The translations under genes and the position numbers were made by a program. 9,709 nt of DNA from an uncultured bacterium. Its GTDB lineage: Bacteria > Bdellovibrionota_C > UBA2361 > SZUA-149 > CALKYB01. The stretch lies in the NCBI GenBank assembly GCA_938022485.1, contig CALIEE010000087.1:1-9709 (forward strand), given 5' to 3'. Of this stretch, positions 1 through 5,532 are shown piece after piece (position 1 is the first letter of the stretch; every line of letters starts with the position of its first letter). The notes under the pieces were generated by a model, which searched no databases, was not told the origin of the DNA, and saw only the letters and a program-made list of their open reading frames with translations.

Positions 1-1
1 C

Positions 2-730
2 AAGAGTAGCAGGTCAAAAGCAGAGTTCAACGTAGCACTTGCTCAGCTGACCCTTTCAAAGAAGGTGAAGAAAGAAGAGTTTTCGGCACTCTCTGAGGAA
101 GCAAAGAAATATCTCGAGTTAGCGGTCGATGAAAATCCTTCATTCTTTCCGGCTTATTCCTTGAGGGCTCAACTAGACGCTATTGGCGGAGATGTTGAAG
201 CTTCAATTGCTGACTACAGAAAGCTTGTGGAGCTCAAACCTAAGCAAACCAACTTTCGCTTACTTCTAGCTATGACTCTTGAACGGCAAAAGAGACTGGA
301 TGAAGCCAAGACTGAATATAGAAATCTCTTAGAGATTGACTCTAGATTCGGGCCGGCGGCAAATAATCTGGCCTGGATTCTCTCGGAAGAGGGTGGCTCA
401 CAGCTAGACGAAGCTTTAAAACTAGCTTTAGTGGCCAAGGAGGCCCTTCCTAAAGAAAGTGCAGTATCGGACACTCTTGGCTGGATCTATTTCAAAAAAG
501 GCTCGAACCGAGCAGCTTTATCTTTTATAAAGGAAGCGATAGAAATTGAGAAAAACCAAAATGATAATTCTCGAGTGAACCCCGAAATTTATTATCATCT
601 CGGTGAAGTGGAATCTGCGATGGAAAACACCACAGCAGCGAAAGAAGCTTTTGAGATGTCTCTTAAAATGGGTGGGGAACGCTACCCAAGGAAAAGTGAA
701 ATCGAAAACAAAATAAAAGGACTTTCCTAG
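2..730 (+). CDS. TPR-repeat protein, 5'-partial (PrsT-like, exopolysaccharide locus type)
   Basis: The reading frame is open from base 2, so the gene begins before the window; 242 residues are visible. The GTG at 65 is unlikely to be the true start because helical TPR-like sequence continues upstream of it. The visible part is a run of amphipathic helix pairs of tetratricopeptide type. Motifs include AANNLAWIL (visible residues 119-127), DTLGWIYFKKG (157-167) and a YYHLGEVESAM segment near 198-208. The NNLAW...DTLGW spacing is typical of TPR proteins encoded in bacterial exopolysaccharide/PEP-CTERM loci (PrsT-like). That assignment is from memory of the family and is supported here by the next gene, an export lipoprotein. 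TPR domains mediate protein-protein contacts, so a scaffold role in polysaccharide assembly is an inference. Its TAG stop directly abuts the next ATG, with AAAGG about 10 bases before it, implying translational coupling. Confidence 0.85.
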   Translation, partial: KSSRSKAEFNVALAQLTLSKKVKKEEFSALSEEAKKYLELAVDENPSFFPAYSLRAQLDAIGGDVEASIADYRKLVELKPKQTNFRLLLAMTLERQKRLDEAKTEYRNLLEIDSRFGPAANNLAWILSEEGGSQLDEALKLALVAKEALPKESAVSDTLGWIYFKKGSNRAALSFIKEAIEIEKNQNDNSRVNPEIYYHLGEVESAMENTTAAKEAFEMSLKMGGERYPRKSEIENKIKGLS

Positions 731-1351
731 ATGAATACCAGACGTAGACCAATAAGCCAGATTCTAGTTCTATTAATTACTCTTTTGCTGACTGCAACAA
801 GCTTCCAAGCTTGTACCAAAAGTAAGGGTAGCCCACTCGCAGATTTAAACCCTGCAGTGGAAGACTCTGAGCAATATACTGTCAACAGAGGGGACACTCT
901 CAATGTTCAGGTCTGGGGGGAACCTAGAGTTTCTGGTCAAGTGCTGGTCAGAAACGATGGCCGCTTCACCATGCCACTAATAAATGAAGTGAAGGCCTCT
1001 GGAAAAACTCTTCAGGGTCTATCGGAAGAAGTTGCCAGTCTTTTGTCGGAGTTCATCACCACGGCTTCGGTTTCTATCTCCGTTTCTAATAGAGCACCAA
1101 CCGCCTATTACCTTTCTGGAAGTTTCCAAAGAGCAGGCGAATATAGAAGCGATAAAAATATTAAGCTTCTACAGGCTATAGCCACCGGTGGAGGTTTTGC
1201 TCCTTTTGCTGATGAGTCCAGCATTACTCTAATTAGGCCTAACGCTGCTGGCTCAGGTGATAAAAGGTATCATCTTAACTACAATAAAGTAGTTGGCGGA
1301 AAACAACCTAACCCAGTTCTTAGGGACGGGGATACGATTACGGTAAAATAA
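731..1351 (+). CDS. Polysaccharide export outer-membrane lipoprotein (Wza/EpsX-like, one SLBB domain)
   Basis: This is a 206-residue periplasmic/outer-membrane lipoprotein. Residues 1-28 form a type II signal peptide: a basic RRR, a long hydrophobic core, then FQAC with Cys28 as the predicted lipidation site. The -2 Gln makes the lipobox slightly loose. Residues 46-120 match the polysaccharide biosynthesis/export domain, with YTVNRGDTLNVQVWGEP and the VRNDGRFTMPLI segment. Residues 125-206 match an SLBB domain, with YYLSGSFQRAGEY, LLQAIATGGGFAPFA and the usual C-terminal GDTITVK. The family forms the secretion channel for exopolysaccharide or capsule. At 206 residues it is much shorter than Wza, has one clear SLBB domain and lacks the C-terminal membrane helix, as in the short exporters that work with separate barrel proteins. 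It starts right after the TPR gene stop and ends two bases before the next gene. The family call is secure; the polymer is unknown. Confidence 0.93.
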   Translation: MNTRRRPISQILVLLITLLLTATSFQACTKSKGSPLADLNPAVEDSEQYTVNRGDTLNVQVWGEPRVSGQVLVRNDGRFTMPLINEVKASGKTLQGLSEEVASLLSEFITTASVSISVSNRAPTAYYLSGSFQRAGEYRSDKNIKLLQAIATGGGFAPFADESSITLIRPNAAGSGDKRYHLNYNKVVGGKQPNPVLRDGDTITVK

Positions 1352-1353
1352 AT

Positions 1354-3021
1354 ATGAAAATTGCCTGTTTGGGCCCCGCTGGAACTCATAGCGAGGCTGC
1401 CCTAGCCAGTTCAGGCATAAAAGATTCAGAACCATTGCTGTGCGCTAGCATAGCAATGGTTTTTGATTTTGTGGCTTCTGGTAAAGCTCAAGCTGGCTTC
1501 GTTCCAATAGAGAATCTTTTGGAAGGTCCAGTGGTGGAAACTCTAGACCAGCTTCTTGAACATAAAGAAAATTTAAAAATTTCAGAGAGCTTCAACTACA
1601 AGGTTGAACATTCACTTGGAGTAATCTCTAGCTTTAAAGGCGACCAGAAAGATATTAAGGCAGTTTATTCCCATCCTCAGGTCTTAGGGCAGTGCGCCGG
1701 TTACCTGAGGGAGAATCTTCCAAACAGTAAAAAATGCGCCATGGACAGTAGCAGCGCTGCGGCCGGATTTCTGAAAGAAAATCAGATGCTTGAAGCTGCA
1801 GTTCTGGGTCTTAGGGCAACTTTGGAAAAAGAAGGTTTCAAAATACTAGCTGAAAATATCTCTGATAGTAAGGATAACAATACTCGCTTTGTTCTTATTA
1901 AAAAGGGAAAAGAGACAGCTTTAGAGCAAGATGAGGAACTAAAACCGGAAAATTACGTTACCTCTATCCTGGTAGAGCCTGAAAAAGACCGAACAGGTTT
2001 ACTCTTTGAACTACTGTCAATAATTAGTGAAAAGCACAGAGTTAACATTCGCTCCATTCACTCTCGCCCAGATAGCAAGGGCGGATTTATATTCTTTTTG
2101 GATTTACAAGGTCATCCCAGTTCGAGTTCAATTAAGAACTGTATAAAAGACCTAAGAGAGATTTCTCCGGTCGACTCTGGAATGGGAACAAAAATCTCGG
2201 TTGCAGGTAGTTGGCAAAATACTCCACTAGCCAGCGTTGAGCCTCTTACTGTGGGTATTATCGGCGCTAAGGGAAAGATGGGCGGATGGTTCTCAAAGTT
2301 CTTTAGCTCCTCCGGCTTTAGCGTGATCGAGTCTGATAAAGGCTCAAAAGTTTCCTCTGAGGACTTAGTTAAATCTTCTGATGTCATTCTACTGAGCGTT
2401 CCCATGGCTTCTCTTCAAACGGTCGTAGATGAGATCAGGCCACACCTGAAGCCTGGCCAGCTAGTGGTAGAAAACTGTTCTGTTAAGGACAGCTCTCTAG
2501 ACTCAATTCTTGAAGACTTGCCAAAAGGTGTTGAGTGTTTGGCAATTCACACTATGTTTGGTGAAAAAGTGGGCTCGCTTACCGGCGAAAATATAGTAGT
2601 TACCTCAACCACAAGCTCTGGACCTTTGTCTGACAAACTAGAAAACCTTTTTGAAAAAAGAGGGGCGAAAGTTAGCCGAGTTTCCCCAGACCAACACTCA
2701 GAGGCCACTGCCCTAGTTCAAAGCCTAGTCCATTCAATACTACTTTCTTTTGGAGAGACCTGCGCTAAAACGGGGCATAGTATTGAAGAATTAAAAAAAA
2801 TGAGCACTCCAAATTCGAGAGCGATCATTTCTGCAATGGAGCGAGTGGCTTCGCAAGATAAGGAGCTGTTACTGACCCTTCAAAATCAAAATCCAAAAGC
2901 CCATGAAGCTCGCAGAGTCTTTCTTCAGAGTTATTTTGATTTAGTTTTCAGTCTTTTCAGGGGTGAAACCGAAGCACTTGAGCAGACATTAGAAGCTACT
3001 AAAAAAATTATCAAAGAATAG
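1354..3021 (+). CDS. pheA-tyrA: Fused prephenate dehydratase - ACT - prephenate dehydrogenase
   Basis: A 555-residue fusion carrying both branch enzymes that act on prephenate. Residues 1-185 are prephenate dehydratase (phenylpyruvate, phenylalanine branch): GPAGTHSE (7-14), VPIENLLEGPV (50-60), HSLGV (86-90), SHPQVLGQC (106-114) and the catalytic TRF motif in NNTRFVLI (175-182). Residues 202-285 are an ACT regulatory domain, with GLLFELLS at 215-222 and HSRP at 236-239 where the usual motif is ESRP. Residues 298-555 are a TyrA-type dehydrogenase (tyrosine branch): a glycine-rich NAD(P) loop at 301-310, LLSVP at 346-350, the catalytic-type His399 in IHTMFG (the family usually has HPMFG), and a helical C-terminal dimerisation region. 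The order resembles a PheA protein with a TyrA fused behind it, and no chorismate mutase domain is visible. The gene begins two bases after the export lipoprotein gene without a strong ribosome site, so translational coupling is likely. Both activities look intact on motifs; bifunctionality is inferred. Confidence 0.92.
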   Translation: MKIACLGPAGTHSEAALASSGIKDSEPLLCASIAMVFDFVASGKAQAGFVPIENLLEGPVVETLDQLLEHKENLKISESFNYKVEHSLGVISSFKGDQKDIKAVYSHPQVLGQCAGYLRENLPNSKKCAMDSSSAAAGFLKENQMLEAAVLGLRATLEKEGFKILAENISDSKDNNTRFVLIKKGKETALEQDEELKPENYVTSILVEPEKDRTGLLFELLSIISEKHRVNIRSIHSRPDSKGGFIFFLDLQGHPSSSSIKNCIKDLREISPVDSGMGTKISVAGSWQNTPLASVEPLTVGIIGAKGKMGGWFSKFFSSSGFSVIESDKGSKVSSEDLVKSSDVILLSVPMASLQTVVDEIRPHLKPGQLVVENCSVKDSSLDSILEDLPKGVECLAIHTMFGEKVGSLTGENIVVTSTTSSGPLSDKLENLFEKRGAKVSRVSPDQHSEATALVQSLVHSILLSFGETCAKTGHSIEELKKMSTPNSRAIISAMERVASQDKELLLTLQNQNPKAHEARRVFLQSYFDLVFSLFRGETEALEQTLEATKKIIKE

Positions 3022-3139
3022 CTTTTCTCTATTTTTGCTTTATTCGTGGTAGCTTGCTATCCTTGTTTACCCTCCACAGGGAATGTAAAATTAAAAGCTC
3101 CGTCGATCCCTACACAAAACGAAAAGAGTAGTTCAAAGC

Positions 3140-3154
3140 TTTGTCATTAATCAT
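3140..3154. repeat. Direct repeat copy 1 (TTTGTCATTAATCAT)
   Basis: This 15-base sequence recurs exactly at 4222-4236. The flanks are also similar: GC before it with one T fewer, and AAG after one mismatched base. This copy contains the TAA that closes the lipoprotein-like frame at 3148-3150. Confidence 0.6.
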
Positions 3155-3164
3155 GAAGTATTGA

Positions 3165-3184
3165 CTCAAAAGTTAACTTTTGAG
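3165..3184. repeat. 20-base perfect palindrome
   Basis: CTCAAAAGTTAACTTTTGAG is fully self-complementary. As RNA it can form an 8-bp stem with a TTAA loop, followed on the plus strand by GGGGTTTTGG. It lies 144 bases after the pheA-tyrA stop, so it could be a weak terminator for the upstream operon, but the T run is short and interrupted. It could equally be a protein-binding site or chance in AT-rich DNA. Confidence 0.4.
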
Positions 3185-3215
3185 GGGTTTTGGGATTCAC
3201 CGCGAGACTCTTCCA

Positions 3216-3232
3216 AATTGGATCTGGAGTTA
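3216..3232. repeat. Left arm of 17-base inverted repeat
   Basis: AATTGGATCTGGAGTTA is the exact reverse complement of 3605-3621. The two arms enclose 372 bases holding the whole small membrane-protein gene and part of its leader. Outside the arms I find no clear target duplication, although the outermost AATT is itself palindromic and so also reads as a 4-base direct repeat. Confidence 0.7.
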
Positions 3233-3292
3233 CGAGGATGATACTTACAAAGCCACCCTCGATCCCTCCGAAAGTAAAACACCCAAACCTTT

Positions 3293-3580
3293 TTAATTTC
3301 TCAATGAACCAGCTAAAACGAAACGGAAGCAACCAACCACTAAAAGAGCGAACAAAATCAACATAGCAATGTTTATCCGTTTTTGTATCCGTTTAATGTC
3401 AGGAGAATCTTCCTTAACTATTCGATTCCCTTCTAAGGTCTTCTCATTGTCATCTACAACTTCGTCTTCGACAATGGTCGTACCAACGAGATGATTCATT
3501 TCAGGCGATCCCATACCAAGTTCAAATTGACTAAGAACAGGACTGCTCACCAAAACCAAACAAAAAACTAAGAACCTCAT
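3293..3580 (-). CDS. Small exported/membrane protein of unknown function
   Basis: A 95-residue hypothetical protein. The start is taken at the ATG at 3580 because AAGGA sits eight bases before it and because the protein then begins with a compact signal peptide (MRFLVFCLVLVSSPVLSQ, likely cleaved near residue 17-18). Using the earlier in-frame ATG at 3658 would put 26 non-signal-like residues in front. Residues 36-60 are acidic, residues 63-69 are basic (KRIQKRI), and residues 71-90 form one strongly hydrophobic helix (IAMLILFALLVVGC). The protein is therefore probably anchored in the inner membrane by its C-terminus. With a cleaved signal peptide, the basic patch would lie on the periplasmic side, against the positive-inside rule, so the first helix may instead remain as an anchor. 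I do not recognise a family. The stop overlaps the stop of the decayed lipoprotein frame on the other strand. Confidence 0.6.
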   Translation of the reverse strand: MRFLVFCLVLVSSPVLSQFELGMGSPEMNHLVGTTIVEDEVVDDNEKTLEGNRIVKEDSPDIKRIQKRINIAMLILFALLVVGCFRFVLAGSLRN

Positions 3581-3604
3581 TCTAAATTTCCTTTGCAACG
3601 GAGT

Positions 3605-3621
3605 TAACTCCAGATCCAATT
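3605..3621. repeat. Right arm of 17-base inverted repeat
   Basis: TAACTCCAGATCCAATT is the exact reverse complement of 3216-3232. It falls in the presumed 5' leader of the small membrane-protein gene and overlaps a 10-base palindrome, GAGTTAACTC, at 3601-3610. Confidence 0.7.
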
Positions 3622-3636
3622 CTTTTAAGTAGGGAA

Positions 3637-3665
3637 ATTGTGAATAAGCTGTTAACACTAGTCAA
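3637..3665 (-). promoter_or_regulatory. Candidate sigma-70 type promoter for the small membrane protein
   Basis: On the minus strand TTGACT (3665-3660) is followed after exactly 17 bases by CACAAT (3642-3637). The -35 element matches the consensus at five of six positions and the -10 element at four of six. Transcription would start near 3630, giving a leader of about 50 bases before the ATG at 3580. This is sequence match only. Confidence 0.35.
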
Positions 3666-3713
3666 TATCCTAGGAAATCTCGTATTGCAAACCGCCTAGT
3701 CTCCATCTCGTTC

Positions 3714-4229
3714 TTAAAGCCCTAAGGGCGGAAGATAACAAAGGTTAGATCCTCTGCCTTTCCTTGTTCTTGGGAAGTAAGCATTCATCCAGCTATTTTT
3801 CTCAACCATAAATTTCATCCAATTCTGAGGAGTTAGCTCTTTGACTCTGGATCGAGGGTGATAATGGACTCTTCTTAGAACATCCTGAAGATAAAGAAAC
3901 GGGTTAACTTTGTGCATTTTGCAAGTGTTAATCAAGGAGTAGAAAATAGCAGCTCTTCTTGCTCCATCATGTGAGCCAGCGAAGAGGTAGTTTTTCCTTC
4001 CAATAGCCACAGGTCTAATTTGCCTTTCAATTGGGTTGTTATCAATATCGATGTATCCTTCACTAGTATAAACTACCAGCTCCTCCCACTGAGCCAGAAC
4101 ATAATTAATGGCTTTGCTCAGCGCATGCTAAGGCAGAGTTCTTTGTCTTAATTCCTCAAAATAAGCTTTGATCCATTTAAATAAAAGATTAGTGACATTT
4201 TTACCGGCAGGTTTTGCGGCTTTTGTCAT
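3714..4229 (-). pseudogene. IS66-family transposase remnant (TnpC C-terminal part)
   Basis: The minus strand encodes the C-terminal part of an IS66-type DDE transposase. IDIDNNPIERQIRP contains the conserved final Glu region and is followed by VAIGRKNYLFAGS and RRAAIFYSLINTCK. The C-terminal element then reads NPFLYLQDVLRRV and ends LTPQNW. The gene is broken twice. An in-frame TAG lies at 4130-4128, just upstream of that Glu region. In-frame TGA codons lie just beyond the ATG at 4229, where the homology is cut off. The two catalytic Asp residues and the companion genes (tnpA, tnpB) are absent, so it cannot transpose by itself. A possible right end of the element is GTATTGCAAACCGCC from 3682, with only loose similarity to IS66 ends. 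The piece marks past insertion and deletion in this region. Confidence 0.88.
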
Positions 4230-4236
4230 TAATCAT
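4222..4236. repeat. Direct repeat copy 2 (TTTGTCATTAATCAT)
   Basis: Identical to 3140-3154. The recognisable IS66 reading frame ends inside this copy, at the ATG formed at 4229. A shorter TTTTGTCATT recurs at 4371-4380, exactly 150 bases after the TTTTGTCATT at 4221. Confidence 0.6.
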
Positions 4237-4484
4237 CAAGACCCAATAACTCGCCTGAAGAATAATTTAAAAAAATCTCGAAGCCTTGAAAATTGTTTAT
4301 TATTTCAGTAGCTTGAAAATGATCATTTTTATTTATAACCAAACTATAATTTTAGTTATAACCCGATTAGTTTTGTCATTGACTGGCAATTAAACGCTCT
4401 TTTTCAGCTAAGTATCAGTAGATTTTGAATATGAGTTCTTTAGTAAGGACTTTTGAATATCAGATCAACAAAAGAGGTTTAACC
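4237..4484. other. AT-rich non-coding stretch
   Basis: No convincing gene is visible. The stretch contains an inverted pair TTATAAC/GTTATAA around 4333-4358, with a TATAAT at 4345-4350 between the arms but no well-placed -35 element. TTGAAA at 4313 with TATAAC at 4334 is a poor promoter candidate with a 15-base spacer. A near-identical 13-base direct repeat, TTTTGAATAT followed by G or C and AG, occurs at 4423-4435 and 4451-4463, just upstream of the next gene. It could be an operator, but nothing confirms this. Confidence 0.4.
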
Positions 4485-4823
4485 ATGGTAACACAAACGT
4501 TAAAAACTAAATCCGAAATGACGTCAGAAATAGTGATAACTGACACTGAGGCCAATATGGTTTTTGATGCATATGCCAGTTGTCCAGTGTCGGAACTGAA
4601 CTGGGATACTTGGATAGAAGTAGTTGACCACGAATCCAGCAACGAGGATGACTGCACTTATCATACCACCCTTAAAGATTTCTGGAAAAAGACCACGGGA
4701 CTAAAAAACCCTGAGCTAGAGAGCGCTTCGGACAGCTCGGTTGGTGCAGTCCATGGAAAAGTAGAGAAATGGACTATTACACTCCAGAACCAAGAGGAAA
4801 CCGGCTTAGTAACAATACATTAG
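4485..4823 (+). CDS. Orphan acidic hypothetical protein, 112 residues
   Basis: I chose the ATG at 4485 because AGAGG lies seven bases before it. The frame is open further upstream to TTG 4425 and ATG 4431, which lack a comparable ribosome site. The product has no signal peptide, membrane helix or lipobox, so it is probably cytoplasmic. It is acidic and Thr/Ser-rich, with Trp and Tyr spread through the middle (LNWDTWIEVVDHE, YHTTLKDFW) and a beta-like C-terminus (KVEKWTITLQNQ). It has two Cys residues (33 and 57 in this numbering) about 24 apart with no metal-site pattern. I recognise no family. It stands alone between the IS66 remnant and convergent thioredoxin, which fits an acquired or lineage-specific gene. 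It could be spurious, but the length, start context and ordinary amino-acid content favour a real gene. Confidence 0.6.
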   Translation: MVTQTLKTKSEMTSEIVITDTEANMVFDAYASCPVSELNWDTWIEVVDHESSNEDDCTYHTTLKDFWKKTTGLKNPELESASDSSVGAVHGKVEKWTITLQNQEETGLVTIH

Positions 4824-4846
4824 CGGGCCCGCATTTACGTTTTTGT

Positions 4847-4908
4847 ATATCAAACACTTAGTCTCACTTGAGGTTTGTTTTTCTTAAGGTTTCTTTGTTG
4901 TTTGATAT
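4847..4908. repeat. 10-base inverted repeat between convergent genes
   Basis: ATATCAAACA (4847-4856) and TGTTTGATAT (4899-4908) are exact reverse complements around a 42-base loop. They lie between the end of the orphan gene and the end of thioredoxin, so the structure could slow transcription from both sides. There is no clean T run, so it is not a standard terminator. The rest of 4824-5050 holds no gene I can support. Confidence 0.4.
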
Positions 4909-4925
4909 TCAAAGTTTCTAGCAAG

Positions 4926-4964
4926 AAAATCAAAATCTACCCCAGCCCTAAAACCCTAACTGGG
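4926..4964 (-). terminator. Weak candidate terminator downstream of thioredoxin
   Basis: On the minus strand CCCAG (4964-4960) and CTGGG (4945-4941) can pair around a 14-base loop. They are followed by GTAGATTTTGATTTT, a broken T-rich tract. The stem is only five pairs, so the call is tentative. Confidence 0.25.
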
Positions 4965-5050
4965 TCCAACAACGACCACGCCACCAGAACGATCTGTTCA
5001 GAAAAGAGCTACCAAGACCGATAATTTGAGATAGTTTTCTAAGAAGGATT

Positions 5051-5377
5051 CTAGACGGCAGACTCGATAGCCTTAACCAAATCCTGTTTAGAAACAACTC
5101 CGACCAACTGTTCCTTAACCTCACCGCCATTAAATACGACGAAGTTAGGTATGCCGCGGACTTTATACTGCGCAGCATATTTTTTGTTAGAGTCGACGTT
5201 GACCTTTACAATTTTAACTTTGTCTTTGAAATCTTCTGCGATCTCATCGATCAACGGAGCCATTGACTTACATGGTTCACACCACGGAGCCCAGAAATCA
5301 ACCAGAACAGGAATATCAGATTTCAAAACTTCGTCTTCAAATCCGGCGTCTTCTACTTCAGAAACAAGCTCGCCCAT
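5051..5377 (-). CDS. trxA: Thioredoxin with a WCEPC active site
   Basis: At 108 residues this is a full-length single-domain thioredoxin, a cytoplasmic dithiol reductant re-reduced by thioredoxin reductase. The core FWAPWCEPCK spans residues 29-37, with redox Cys33 and Cys36 and the buried region VLVDFW before them. The cis-proline loop is RGIPNF with Pro77, and the C-terminal GVVSKQDLVKAI helix is typical. Classical TrxA has Gly between the first Cys and Pro (WCGPC); here it is Glu34, a change known to influence redox potential and partner choice in this fold. There is no signal peptide. The start is well supported: AGGAGG lies four bases before the ATG at 5377. It is the last minus-strand gene, 155 bases after the Omp85 gene. 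That gap carries T runs but no clear hairpin, so read-through or a separate promoter are both possible. Confidence 0.96.
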   Translation of the reverse strand: MGELVSEVEDAGFEDEVLKSDIPVLVDFWAPWCEPCKSMAPLIDEIAEDFKDKVKIVKVNVDSNKKYAAQYKVRGIPNFVVFNGGEVKEQLVGVVSKQDLVKAIESAV

Positions 5378-5532
5378 TTCTCCTCCTAATTGTTATCTAA
5401 ACTATTCTTCAAATGCATTTTTGCCATGCACTTATACAATTAACTACGGGGCAGTCTATAACCACAATAGTCAGGCTGGTAAAGGTTTGTCTCCAAAAAA
5501 CGACCAAAAAAGAGGGGTTTGAACTGCTAACT

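Larger units (their letters stand above)
3022..3296 (+). pseudogene. Probable decayed small lipoprotein gene
   Basis: Three short open stretches in successive plus frames read as one protein. Frame one (3022-3147) gives LFSIFALFVVAC, a hydrophobic signal sequence ending in a canonical lipobox with Cys at 3055-3057, then a Ser/Pro/Lys-rich linker. Frame two (3095-3238) gives TQKLTFEGFWDSPRDSSKL. Frame three (3177-3296) gives YEDDTYKATLDPSESKTPKP and stops at TAA 3294-3296. Removing a single T near 3141 and a single T near 3231 would join all three into about 90 codons. No ATG, GTG or TTG start in a sensible place is present; the frame runs backwards into the TAG of the preceding gene. Its stop overlaps the stop of the convergent gene at 3293. 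I do not recognise the family. Real decay, sequencing error and chance frames are all possible. Confidence 0.35.

Noticed and set aside
3147..3332. Minus-strand open frame of 61 codons
   Set aside because: It overlaps the end of the better supported gene at 3293-3580 and the lipoprotein-like plus frames, has no good ribosome site, and its product shows no feature beyond chance.
4823..4832. GCGGGCCCGC palindrome at the stop of the orphan gene as a terminator
   Set aside because: As a hairpin it leaves only a three-base stem with a four-base loop, and the nearest T run is seven bases away, too far for an intrinsic terminator.
4948..5178. Minus-strand open frame overlapping thioredoxin
   Set aside because: It lies across the end of trxA in another frame; trxA is unambiguous and this product has no recognisable features.
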